Positions 1 through 10,322 of a DNA stretch of 64,000 nucleotides are shown here, piece after piece. This DNA is from Paratinospora sagittata. Lineage: Eukaryota; Streptophyta; Magnoliopsida; Ranunculales; Menispermaceae. The notes under the pieces were generated by a model. That model was not told where the DNA came from and searched no databases. It was given only the letters and a program-made list of their open reading frames with translations. The position numbers were made by a program, and so were the translations under genes. Location of the stretch: assembly GCA_035771175.1 (NCBI GenBank), contig CM069608.1, positions 24,558,519-24,622,518 of the forward strand, in the 5' to 3' direction. Positions within the stretch are counted from its first letter, which is position 1, and every line of letters begins with the position of its first letter.

Positions 1-532
1 GTGTCGAGCAGGATGCTCAAGCAGTGACCAGTTCACTTAAATCATGCCTACACAGCAGGACACTCCTATCTCTACAGGACACTCAAGATTTCTAGGAAGT
101 CTTGGAGCATATTCAGTTGGACGCTCATGCTCAGTAGCGCCCTCTTGAAATTCCCTAATCACATTTCATCTCTCGGGATGACCATCGTTCAAGACGTTAT
201 TGTTGCAATAAGACGCTCACATCAAATTGAACCTTTTGGGTTTCAACATTTTAGGATGCTCCTAGAGCAATAGGACGCTTGTGCTAAATGTAAGAAAAAA
301 GCTATCTCTTCTGTGCAAACTGTTATTTTCGTGTAAATGTTGTTTTGCCAGAACATCTTAACGTCTTTGTTAATTCCAGTTTGGTGAAAGAACTTATCCG
401 TTGCATTGAAATTCCAAACGAAGCGATTATGGTTTTTGGGAGATTGAAATCCTGAAACTCACTCTTATATATTTGCAACTTAAAGTCGTTGAAACATATA
501 CGATTTGTGTGCTCAAAACTATTTGAAGTTTA
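1..532 (+). repeat. Tandem-array monomer 0, left part
   Basis: Matches the region of the 1,335-bp monomer that begins at GTGTCGAGCAGG (compare 24113, 25440, 29016, 30351, 31684). It contains several GGACGCT motifs, the GTTATTGTTGCAATAAGACG segment and a TATA-like stretch CTCTTATATATTTGC near 462. It stops at GTTTA (528-532), where LARD1 inserted, and resumes at 12790. No gene is seen. Confidence 0.85.
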
Positions 533-892
533 TGTTATCTCAACGAACCCTATGATATGAATGTTTTGATGATTCCAAATATCTCCAGTTTGTCTATTTA
601 ATGATCTTGTCAAGTGTTTCGGATTTATCAAGAATCAAGATCAAGGAACTGTGCTCACAAGCCTATTGAACATCACAAGTAAAGTTTCGTGTCTGTCAAT
701 ACTTAGAATGTAAAGTCTATCGATCAACTTACTCTCAATAAGATTTAATCGTTTGCATATTTTGATCGTAACATTCTAAATGTACCTTATGATTTCTAAA
801 GTATTTGATTTGATTAGAAAAATATAATGATGTTAATCATGTTTTAGCAAGCTTTAATCGAGAAATCAAAAATTGTTTTTATAGAGTCTTTT

Positions 893-1435
893 AGGACGCT
901 AATGTTTTAGCAGCGCCCTCCTAGACTTGATGAGTTAGGACACTGATAAAATATTAGAACGCTTAAGGTTGAATTGAACTTCATAAGGACGCTTACATAT
1001 AAGTCGCGGCCTCCCTTTAAGTCAACCTTTGATCGCGTCAGGATGCTGACTCAGGTTTAGCTCGCTGGAAGATCTCTTAGTTGTTAATTGATTTCCATCT
1101 TTAAGGACGCTGATAGTTATAAGTTGAATAAACTATCAGGACGCTACTTGTATAGGGGCGCCCTTATCCTTAGAATCAACTTAATAACTTTCTAGATGCT
1201 TACTGTCCCTCAGTGGACTTAATAGTATTTTTGAATTGTTTAAAGATTTCAGGACGCTTACTTATGAGTAACGCCCTCATGCCTTTAATATTTTAAAACA
1301 AAGCAAGATGCTAATTTTCTAGTAGCGCCCTCATGTTTTAAGTCGTTTCATTGTCAAAGTAATTCAGGACGCTTACGATTCAGTAGCGCCCTTACTACAT
1401 TGTTCAGTAGGACGTTGATACTCTATGAGTGCCCT
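893..1435 (+). promoter_or_regulatory. U3 array of AGGACGCT / AGCGCCCT stem pairs
   Basis: At least six pairs in which AGGACGCT (or a one-base variant) is followed 8-20 bases later by AGCGCCCT or a close variant: 893/912, 986/1002, 1138/1157, 1251/1270, 1366/1384 and 1409/1428, plus a weaker one ending at 1324. The halves are complementary except for one A opposite C; on the other strand that position becomes a G-U wobble, so a minus-strand transcript would pair fully. Some spacers pair further, for example GCTAA with TTAGC inside the first pair. The array lies 290 bases upstream of the TATA box. Function unknown; an enhancer array or a structured antisense RNA are both possible. Confidence 0.6.
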
Positions 1436-1724
1436 CAATGAACAAAACGACAAAAATAATATTTTTGTTTTCTAACACGTCCATCTTTCTAGCCACCTTT
1501 TCGGAAAAAACTTTTCATACAAAAATCAACGTTTTGTATTAGTAAGAGATATTATCTGATTCATGAACCACGTCTCTTAAACTTTCCTTATTCGTGAATC
1601 TGGAGAAAATCAGAACATTCATGAAATGTGCAGTTGCCATTTTCGTGATACATTCTAGTTGTTGTGAGTAAACATTTATATTTGAAATTCAAATTCAAAT
1701 AAACAACAACTTCATCTCTTCAAG

Positions 1725-1736
1725 TCTATATATACC
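1725..1736 (+). promoter_or_regulatory. LARD1 5' LTR TATA box
   Basis: TCTATATATACC fits the plant TATA consensus and is kept at 11975-11986 in the 3' LTR. Its place between the U3 array and the stem-loop array fits an LTR promoter, with transcription starting about 30 bases downstream. Confidence 0.7.
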
Positions 1737-2112
1737 AACACTTACCAATCTATTCAGGCTACCGAAAATTCTCTGAGCCAAAATACTTTTTGAAAGTTAG
1801 TCGAATTTTCATTTGAATCAAAACGCTTAAGTCATTTTGGTTTCAAAGCGTTTTCTTTGAAACTCTACTTATTCAAAAATTTTTAATACTGAGCAAAAAC
1901 TTCAATCTTTATCTGAAAATCTATTTGAAAGCTTGAACTGTTTTCACTCAAATTTTCAGCATTGTTTTAACTTATATCATTCTTGCTGAAAGAGAAATTT
2001 GAGAGATAGTTCATAGGATACTGTTGTATTTAATTTCATATTCTGTATACTGTATCAAGGTTGTAACAGTAGTTAGATGAACTACTGAGTCGATATTCAA
2101 CAAGGTTAGGTC

Positions 2113-2329
2113 TTCTCACACTCGTAAGTTGAGAAACGGTCTTCTCACAACCGTAAGCTGAGAAACGGTAATTCTCACACCCGCAAGTTGAGAAAGCTTA
2201 GGTTTGTCTCATACACGTAAGTTGGGATAGGTTGGTCTCACGCCTGTAAGCTGAGCAGTGTAACGGTTGTTCTCACACCCGCAAGTTAAGAAAAGGTGTA
2301 ACGGTTTGATTCTCACCCGTAAGAGAATC
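2113..2329 (+). other. Stem-loop array with constant loop, LARD1 5' LTR
   Basis: Seven successive hairpins. Stems: TTCTCA/TGAGAA at 2113/2130, 2142/2159 and 2172/2189; TCTCA/TGGGA at 2207/2223 (one G-U pair); CTCA/TGAG at 2237/2252; TTCTCA/TAAGAA at 2270/2287 (one mismatch); GATTCTC/GAGAATC at 2308/2323. The first six loops are 11 nt and nearly the same (CACTCGTAAGT, CAACCGTAAGC, CACCCGCAAGT, TACACGTAAGT, CGCCTGTAAGC); the last is ACCCGTAA. Units are 29-35 bases long and several are followed by ACGGT. The array lies in the transcribed leader. Confidence 0.75.
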
Positions 2330-2515
2330 CCTTAGTGATAAGGTTAAAATCCTAACTGAAGAGGTTAGGTAGTGGATGTAGGCAAGTAGCTGAACCACTA
2401 TAAATTGACTATGTATATTTATTTTTATTCCGCACTTTAACATTATCATTGCATTCAATTTTAAATTGTCTAAGTATCCAATTCACCCCCTCTTGGACAT
2501 ATCTGGGCCAACAAT

Positions 2516-2527
2516 TGGTATCAGAGC
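2516..2527 (+). other. LARD1 primer binding site (initiator Met tRNA)
   Basis: TGGTATCAGAGC, complementary to the 3' end of plant initiator Met tRNA, two bases after the LTR end. This is where minus-strand DNA synthesis would be primed. Confidence 0.9.
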
Positions 2528-2569
2528 AGCGTTGCTTTTCGAAGAAACTTCACAATTTCTTTGATATAA

Positions 2570-3208
2570 ATGGCAATGACCAGAGGCAAAGTTATAGAAG
2601 TAGGTCAACCTTTAGATAGACCACCTCTGTTCAATAGAGACTGGTTTGAAGATTGGATGATAAGGATGAAATCCTTTCTACGATCTAAGGATATCAGTTT
2701 ATGGGAAATGGTTGTAAACATTTACACCATGCCCAACAAGCCTATTGAGCTATGGACAGACAAGGAAAGACTAAATGATAAGCGTAACGCTCAAGCTGTC
2801 TATGCCTTGTACTACTTTCAACTCGAGGAAGAAGTAAAACGGGTAGTTCATCTCGAGAGTGCCAAAGATATTTGAGAAACACTCAAATCATTTCACTATG
2901 AAAAGATTAACAATCAAGATGAAAAGCTCAAAGAGACTGATAGACTATTTGATACCTTTGAGATTTCAAAGAATGAATCTCTCGATACGACATGCAACAT
3001 ATATCAATCCATTCTTGCTAGAATGCAAGAACTAAATCAGGAAATACCTGCAGAAATATCTCGAGTATATTTCTGTGATAAGCTTCCAAAGAAATGGAAT
3101 AATAAGCTAACTATGTTAGCTGAATCTGTTGAACCATGGGAAATGAGTTTAAAAGAGTTTTGTGATCTCTTGCAAACTATGGAAGGAAGGGATGAGACTA
3201 AAGACTGA
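2570..3208 (+). pseudogene. gag: Copia-type Gag (UBN2-like), one internal stop
   Basis: Starts at the first ATG after the primer site. The N-terminus has the copia Gag pattern: RPPLFNRDWFEDWMIRMKSF followed by an LW-x-V motif. The second half carries the PKKWNNKLTML segment seen in UBN2-type Gag, where the capsid-like helical domain lies. A TGA at 2873-2875 falls where the family usually has Trp (KDI-W-ETLKSF), so it is probably a TGG to TGA change; the frame stays open to the TGA at 3206-3208. No CCHC zinc knuckle follows. In a live element this protein would form the cytoplasmic virus-like particle. Gag is the only recognisable copia protein here, so the element may supply capsid but not enzymes. 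Decayed; not expected to make full-length protein. Confidence 0.8.
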
Positions 3209-3241
3209 GTTAAAATGTTAGAATAGTCACTTATCCACTTT

Positions 3242-3706
3242 AGAGTTTTAGATAGTGAATCAGTTCATGATAACATTCAACGATTTAGACGTTTAGTAAA
3301 TGAACTTGAAAACTTTGAAAAAACCATCTATCATTTTACTTTAGTGCAATATTTTCTTAACAGTTTTCCTGAAATCTAGAAATATAAAGTAGATTTTATA
3401 AACGAGGTTTCAAATCCAGTTGAAATCAGTTTTTGAAAAATTGATTATATTTTGAGTGGGTTAGAAACTTCATCTGAGAGAGAAGACATTCTTGCTAATG
3501 CACCAAGCAGGAACGGAAGTGAAGTTGCTGATGATTCAAACACAATGAGTCAACAATCCTCAGCAAGCATGTCCAAGACGCTCAATGAAAGATGTCCTGA
3601 TAGAATGTTGAGAAAGAAGTTAGCATGGAGAACGAAGATAACGAATTATCTCAGCTGCTTCAAAAAGGGACAGAGTGCACAAGTTGAGGACTTTGTTGTA
3701 CCTTGA
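3242..3706 (+). pseudogene. Second, degenerate Gag-like module
   Basis: Same reading frame as the gag before it, after a few stops. Residues from 3251 on (DSESVHDNIQRFRRLVNEL, then VQYFLNSFP) match the pattern of the middle of copia Gag, where a helix ending in NEL is followed by a helix and LP-x-x-W or FP, so this looks like a second capsid-type segment. Two stops interrupt it (about 3377 and 3434). From 3452 it becomes Ser/Asn-rich and then basic, ending at TGA 3704-3706. It could be a partial duplication of gag within the element, or gag-like sequence from a different copia element. Confidence in the gag link is moderate; no function can be assigned to the C-terminal third. Confidence 0.5.
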
Positions 3707-3708
3707 GG

Positions 3709-4357
3709 TAAAAGTCAAAAATATGCAAAGGTATAAAAGTCACTTTCTTATCTACTATCATTACTAGAATATATCAATCAGTGATTATTTGAAATAAATG
3801 ATTATCTTTAGTCATGCGTTGCTTAGAATGCTTAAAATTCTTTTTCGCTCATGATTAAATTACTCAAAATTGGTTGATAAAATATAATTTGCGATATTAT
3901 TTATTCAACCATACTATACTTGAGTTTAATTGGTTAAATATGCTAAATATTTGGGTTTAGGTATCAATGAGGATGCTGACAGTGTTTGAGGATGCTAATG
4001 TACCGATGCCATTAGTTGTTTAAAAACCACTCGTCATAAGGAGGACGCTATTCGGTCGTAAACATTAGATGAATTACACAGCCTCTAGCTACTAGGTTAC
4101 GACACGTGTGAGTGTGTGTCAGGAGCAAGCTTATCGCTTTAGCATCATAAAATCAACCCTTCAGTGACCTAGAAGTCATTTTCCCTTTTGATGCCCAAGG
4201 ACGCTTCTACAAAAAGTTACTAGGAATCGTTTCAGGATTTACTGTTGAATCTTCATCTTTAACCTTTGGTAAATCTTGATCTCTGCTCATTTTCGAATCC
4301 TTTGATTCCTATTCTACCTTGTTGCCTCAACTTTTTATCTCTTTTGTCTGATTCTTA
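3709..4357 (+). other. LARD1 internal spacer without a gene
   Basis: AT-rich, no coding potential. Contains GGATGCT/GGACGCT motifs like those in the LTR (about 3970, 3991, 4043 and 4199). Ends with a pyrimidine-rich run just before the ATG at 4358. Confidence 0.6.
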
Positions 4358-6247
4358 ATGGCACCCAAACCTAAAATACTTCGCCCCTTTTCTGTCAGAA
4401 AACGAGTTGTTTCACCTATATCACCTCCGGATAGGAGTGTGAGACCAAGAACCGAACCAACTCAGGCCGAACTGGCTGAGGAACCCATACCATCTATACC
4501 CACACCTCCGACTGAAACCACGGCTAGACCTTCTCACTCATCTTCTTCTACCCAGATAAAAAGAAAGGAAGATAAAACAGAGAAGCTCATCGACCGAGCT
4601 GTAATTGATGAGTGTTTTGTAGACTTTTAGCTTTTCACAAACTTCCATCTAGACATTCTATCGCTGTTTGATTTTCAGGGTTGGACCAATCTTATTTCTT
4701 TTAGATCAATATGGTTTCCCAACCTTGTTAGCCAGTTTTATTTAGACTTCGTTGATAAACCCGGTTCTGGACTTGTAAAACAATCCAAGGTAAAAGGAAA
4801 ATCTGTTGAGATTTCTCCCAGATTCTTCTCTGACTCCTTTTCTCTGCCTAGTTATGAAAGTGCCCACATACTTTCTGTCACTAAGGGAAAAGTCCAATAT
4901 CCCGGCTACAACAACCTTTTTGCTTTGAGCCTTGTTTCAAAGAAAAAGGATCATATGAGTGTTGACAAGAAACTAACAAATCAGTCTTTTGAACTAATCC
5001 CCAGAATTCTCAATAACATCATTACCCACATCATTCAACCCAAAACTGGTATCAGGGGCAATGTAAGTGATCTAGACTTGTTTTTAGTTTGGCGCATTTT
5101 GGAAAAGAAGAAAGTAAATCTCGCCCACATCCTCATGCATGTGATGAATACAGTGGTCAGTAGAGGAGGAGGTCTGCCATTTGGTATGTACCTCACCACT
5201 CTGTACGAGATGTGTGGTATTAAGTTCAGTAGAGAAAGCTTCAAGGAGACAAGCAGATACCACTGTATTGGTCAAACCACTGTGAAATTGATGAGATATA
5301 CTTATGTGCCTGCATTGGAAAGATGGTTTCCAATGTCAGAAGTCCCACTAGAAGGACAATCCAGTGGAAAAGATGATTCAAAAGAAGAAGATGTCTCAAC
5401 AATGGAGAAAGAAGCTGCCCAAGGTTCGACCACTCTAGAAGAACATGATTTGCAAGAGCAAGCTGTTCCCACAGCTGACATTGAACATATTTCAATTGAC
5501 GATGTAGAAATTGAATATGCAGAGCAAGCTGTTCATGCTAAAGAACATCTCATCGAAGAGGTGACCCAGATTGCTCAGGCTGTTGTTGAAGAACATCTAA
5601 ATGAGGCAGAAAATGCTGATGCAGTCTTGGAGGAAATCACCAGAGAAAGAGTCAGTGAAGACTCAGATAATACCATCTTCGGATCACCATCTTCATTTGA
5701 TATCCCTGTATCAATGGAATCCCAAGACTAAAAAAAGACTGAGTCTGATGGTGAAAAATGTTAAAATACAGAGGGTGATGATCTTGCTATCATACCCTAT
5801 CAGGGAGATGACATGAATGAAAAGGCTGATGAAGAAGATCATATTGAAGATTTTCATGAGGCAAATGCTGAATTCCATGTAGAAGATGAAATGGAAAATA
5901 TTCATGATGAAAGCTCATTTGATCATGAGCTGCCTTCTTATCCTTCTACCAGCGAGCCAATTGATCAATTCTTCAGAGCGGAATATTTCCTGAGAAGAGT
6001 GAGAGAAGATCATATTTTTGTCATGTCTCAGCTAATGACTCATCTTGAACAGCATCAAGCTCAGTTGAAAAATGAGATATTGTTAGAGGTCCGAGACTCT
6101 CTGAAATCTCAGGAGAGAGTTGAGATAAATGAGATGAAAGTATTTAACTCTCACATGATCCAGGCAACTGAATTGCTAGAGAAAGTGACAACAAATGGAC
6201 CAATAGTTAAGTGTCATGAGATTTTTGCCTGCTTCATTGATAAATAA
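4358..6247 (+). pseudogene. Putative plant transposon protein-domain ORF plus acidic/helical region
   Basis: One frame from ATG 4358 with stops at 4628-4630 (TAG), 5729-5731 (TAA) and about 5762. Residues 1-90 are Pro/Ser/Thr-rich and basic (RPFSVRKRVVSP). Then comes the layout of the 'putative plant transposon protein' domain (PF20167-like, by memory of the family): a Trp start (GWTNLISFRSIWFP), an FYLDFVD helix, a VKGKSVEIS strand, later LIPRILNNIITHII, DLDLFLVWRILEKKKVNL, and LPFGMYLTTLYEMCGI. After this the chain is very acidic (many Glu/Asp, 5340-5920) and ends in a Gln/Glu-rich stretch likely to form a coiled coil (about 6000-6190). The biochemical role of the domain is unknown; it is seen in proteins linked to plant transposons. 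The position fits a gene carried by the non-autonomous element in place of pol. Confidence 0.65.
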
Positions 6248-6411
6248 TGATCTAGTTAAGGATATTCAAGATAACATGCAGCAGATGCAACCATTCATGA
6301 AAGCCTTCGCTTAATCAGTTATTCAAAGATCATCAAGCTCTCAACCTCCTCAAGCCAGACCTCAAGCATCACAGAGTTACTCAGCCCAAGCTACATCAAG
6401 CCATACTTTGA

Positions 6412-7269
6412 ATGTTGTGGCTGCAAAAGCTTTACAGAAGATTTTTGATGAACTTCAAAAGCTTAAGAAGTAACATGGTTGAATCCTCTCAAGATAAGTC
6501 CATTTCTAACTCTTTGCAATCAATTTTGGATGCTATCTTGGATCAAATGACTAGCAAGACAACGCTTGATGCAATGCTACAGGCCATGTCTAGTCTGAAA
6601 GAGAATTTAGATACTGCAAGACTAGCACCAACAGAGGATGACAGACTAACCAAGATTCTCTACTTGATTACTCGTGCTTTTGAAAAGCTTCATAGCTTGG
6701 AGAACAAGATGCCTTTCCTTGCCACAACAATAATGCATCTGTCATACACTGTTACTACTGTGGCAGACCATGTGAAAGGAGTAGTACGTTTCTTTGAAGA
6801 CCTCTTCAAGGCAATGAGCAGTAGAATGCATTCTACTGTTTAGTATATTTCCTCAAGCATGAAATGTTTTGCTATGCTCTTTCATCTGTTGGAGAAGAAA
6901 GGTGTAAAGGTTCCACCTGCACCGAGAGCTTCAGCCTTCACACGTCTCCAAGGACCTAAGGAGTCTGACAGACTTATTGGAATTTTAGAATGTGGAGATG
7001 AAGAAGCATCCGATGAAGAGCATGTACATCGAATCAACAGAAGAATGTCTCCACCCCCAGATCCCTCATTAGAGAATTTCCCAAATCCTAAACGCAAATG
7101 ACCAATAAGACTAGAATTCAAATATCACAAACTTTCTTCTGAGTTTGCTCAAGGTCTTGCGGAGAGGAAAGCTAAAGGCTTCAAACCTGGTCCGCCTCTT
7201 GATCGATTTGAATTTGGTGTTTCCAAGTCTGCCCACGAAAAATTTATTGAAAAATCTAAGCAGACTGTT
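6412..7269 (+). pseudogene. C-terminal helical part of the second LARD1 ORF, cut by an LTR insertion
   Basis: Frame shifted by one relative to the part before it (break between 6247 and 6412, a region with several stops). Codes for mostly helical sequence rich in Met, Leu and Lys (6480-6840), a stop at 6841-6843, then in the same frame a Pro-rich acidic tail (7000-7100) with a stop at 7099-7101. The frame runs on to GTT 7267-7269, where the 3,053-bp LTR at 7270 interrupts it; it resumes at 10323 after the target duplication. No recognised domain. Best read as the end of the ORF starting at 4358, so a protein that would have been over 800 residues before decay. Confidence 0.5.
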
Positions 7270-7360
7270 TGTGGCGACCCCGCACCCCGGACCACCAACC
7301 CCGCAAGGAATGGTGTACGGAATGTCGGGGCGGGACGCCCGACATAGGCATCTCCAACCA

Positions 7361-7832
7361 CTTCTCAACCTCTGTGAGGTGGTTGAGACCCTACGAGCCT
7401 TATCCCAAACAACGACATAATATAAAAAGATACTAAACAAAGCTACCAACCGTATTAATCATCCCTACAGTCCATCAAGACTGACATACACATAAAGTCC
7501 AAAACAATGGGTACAGAAAAAAACCTCATATGCCCACATGGTCTATCTAACAAGTCTCAACTCACCCATACTTCTCAACCTCTGTGAGGTGGTTGAGACC
7601 CTACGAGCCTTATCCCAAACAACGACATAATATAAAAAGATACTAAACAAAGCTACCAACCGTATTAATCATCCAAGACAAGAGATACTCCATAAAACTT
7701 TCTCATAAATAAAACCGTGATAATCCCTACAGTCCATCAAGACTGACATACACATAAAGTCCAAAACAATGGGTACAGAAAAAAACCTCATATGCCCACA
7801 TGGTCTATCTAACAAGTCTCAACTCACCCATA
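7361..7832 (-). repeat. Two-copy tandem duplication (210 bp and 262 bp) in LTR Y
   Basis: CTTCTCAACCTCTGTGAGG starts at 7361 and again at 7571; the two copies are almost identical. The second holds about 52 extra bases (AAGACAAGAGATACTCC onward, near 7675) that the first lacks. The related LTR at 49442 has one copy including the extra bases, so the duplication arose in this copy and the first repeat then lost the segment. Confidence 0.85.
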
Positions 7833-8200
7833 CTACAATGTGGTAAGTGTTATAATTATATAGTCCAAAATATAATACATCATAATTTCAAACACAATTC
7901 AATCAAAATGCCTCTCAACTCACATCGAGGCCTTGGATTCTCTCGCAGGCAAGGCCCTCAAGATATGACTACTTCTTTGCCCTTATTCGGGACAGAAGGA
8001 CCTGAAAGAAGAAAATGAGGGTGAGCCAACGGTGCCCAGTGAATAGAATTCAAATATGCTATCAATACTCATCAATAAATATCATGTATGCATGTCAATG
8101 TGTAGCATGATTAAAAGCTCATAACATATAGATATCAAGCATTTATAATAAGTTCGATGCAAGTAAAAGCTTATCAATTTGGATCCACATTCCACATGCA

Positions 8201-8312
8201 TTGGGGTTACTAGTGCACGTCTATTTCACCGTACGATTGACCCCAATCATGTTTATTTGGGGTTACTAGTGCACATCTATTTCACCGTACCGTTCTCATC
8301 CCCAAATATTTC
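8201..8312 (-). repeat. 56-bp repeat, two copies
   Basis: Units start at TTGGGG 8201 and 8257 and contain TTACTAGTGCAC. The sister LTR has three units (50161-50328). Each unit is bracketed by GGGGT and ACCCC, which can pair. Confidence 0.8.
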
Positions 8313-9770
8313 CTTTTTAAAACCCTCCTATGACAAGGTTAAGCCCCCTATTAGCTAGATAGATGGGCCAAACCAAAGTCATAAGGTTTTCTCAAATCAA
8401 TGCATTATTCAAAACATTAGAACACATTCATGCTTTCAACGTACAATATATATAAGTGATATGATGACATAAAAGATATAATCATAAATGAAGTCTACTC
8501 ACAACCAAGCCTCGCGAGAGTATCTAACCACACACGGACACCAAACCGAATCAATCCAATCAAGGTCCTGAAACATTCATCAATATCCAACCATACATCA
8601 ATTTCTATGCTCAATCACATAGACATTACACATCAACCCTAAATCAGCCCACATATAGACAATAGGCCTAAATCCCATCTAATCCCACCATTCAACTAAA
8701 ATCACATGACTTAGGCCTCTAATGCATAGTTCTCATTCATAAACCATTCTATTAATCAAAAATACTGATTTTCAATTCCTTAGGCATAAACATGCTCAAA
8801 TTGGGTCATTTGATCACAAGTAGGCATAACCCATAATATGGTCACAACCACCAAATCAGTAGCATAATCAACTCTAATCATGCTTAATTAAACATAAGTT
8901 GCATCAATTCAATTATTCTAGGCCAAAAGCATCAAAAGCCCTAAAATATGAAATTTTCCATACTTAGGCCATATTGTCGATTTACACTAGGTCACCATGG
9001 TCAGCCATGTATATCACTGATTTTGCATCATGGGTTCATCAACAATGGCAACTAGGTCAACATAGTTGACATGCACGCTATTTGGAAAGGTTTAAGTCCA
9101 TATTCTAAATTTAGGTCTAATACAAACAACCCTACCAATTCTTCATTTAATATTTTGTTTAGATGTATCAATCTACCAACAAAAATATTCAATCACAAAG
9201 TCAACCGTACAGATTGAAGTATGTTAAGAACTAAAGCTTCTGCCCAAATATCAGCTCAATCCAACGGTGGATCGAAACGATAAGCACTTTGATGAACAAG
9301 TCTCTAATCAGATAATTTCTCCTTTCCTGCTGCAAATACTCAAAGTCAGATGACTATATCACACAACATACTTAATTCATAAACATCGTCACCGTTCATA
9401 ATGTAGAAAGATCAGTTTTAAACCACATACCAAAATATCATATCCATCCAACGGTCGATTTAGGAGATCCATTAGTTTGATCGAAACTGCGCTAGAAATC
9501 TAGACTTTCCGATCAGCTTTGTTTGAGAGGTTATATCTCTTCGACGAAAACTCTAATCAAGATCTCCACTGACCAGAATGAATAAGCATAAGCTAGCGGA
9601 ACTTGCTGACAAATTTTGAGCTCAATCGGACCATATATCCGCAAGATCAAGCTCTTTGATGAAAACGTTGCAGAGATTTTCCTCAAAACAACTCCCTCTT
9701 TCTTTCTCTTCTTCTTTCCTTTCTCTTCTTTTTTCCTTTCTCTCTACTCATCTCACCCTCTAAGACTTCC

Positions 9771-9954
9771 TTGGGGAAGAGAAGTAGGGCATGGGACACT
9801 TGTCCACTCTCATGCACCAACCTTGACATGTGTTGGAGAGGAGAAATGGGGCATGGGACACTTGTCCATTTTCATGCACAACTTGACATGTATTGGAGAA
9901 GAGAAATGGGGCATGGGACACTTGTCCATTCTCATGCACCAACTTGACATGTGT
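9771..9954 (-). repeat. 61-bp tandem repeat, three copies
   Basis: Units start at TTGG 9771, 9832 and 9893, each holding GGGCATGGGACACTTGTCC and CTTGACATGT. Open frames across it on both strands are products of the repeat, not genes. Confidence 0.85.
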
Positions 9955-10322
9955 TGGTCTCATACTACCCATACCAACCACATACTTTAACCAATCTCAT
10001 GCTCCCATGTATTTTAAATGTCCAATCCATTTAATACACCAAATTTTCATTTTCATTTATCCTTTTATTCAATCAATCCTAACACATATCAATTCATGGT
10101 TTAATGGGCCCATGCATAAATAATAACATATGCATTATACTTTAATTTAACATGACCCATATACAATTTATGATGCACATATTTATATACATTATAAAAC
10201 ATCAAATATACAAACATTAAACAACCATCAAACAAACACCAAACATATCAAGGCAAAACATAGAGTTTGGGCAAAATGCAATTGCGTTATGGGCTAGATG
10301 AAATAATTTTCGGGGCGTCACA

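Larger units (their letters stand above)
533..2513 (+). repeat. LARD1 5' LTR (1,981 bp)
   Basis: Bounded by TGTTATCT and CCAACA. Order inside: U3 with a stem-pair array (893-1435), TATA box (1725-1736), transcribed part with a second stem-loop array (2113-2329), then GTAGTGGATGTAGG...GAACCACTATAAA (2370-2404) and the terminal segment CAATTCACCCCCTCTTGG, both typical of plant copia LTRs. It is exceptionally long for a copia LTR, in keeping with SIRE-like elements. Confidence 0.9.
7270..10322 (-). mobile_element. Solo LTR (3,053 bp) of a gypsy-type element, family Y
   Basis: Begins TGTGGCGACCCCG and ends CGGGGCGTCACA, near-perfect inverted ends. Flanked by the 5-bp duplication CTGTT (7265-7269 and 10323-10327). 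No second LTR or interior, so it is a solo LTR left by LTR-LTR recombination. Orientation is set by the copy at 49442, where a primer site and gag lie to its left on the minus strand. It is inserted within the helical ORF of LARD1 and so is younger than LARD1. Its unusual length comes partly from internal tandem repeats. Confidence 0.85.

Noticed and set aside
2113..2329. Regularly spaced repeats that could suggest a CRISPR array
   Set aside because: Plant LTR context, imperfect units and no unique spacers; explained better as stem-loops.
5035..5495. Several minus-strand frames inside LARD1
   Set aside because: Shadows of the plus-strand ORF, which has the recognisable domain pattern.
7800..8018. 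72-codon ORF, conserved at 49760-49978
   Set aside because: Shared only because both lie in family Y LTRs; no known domain and the LTR reads on the other strand.
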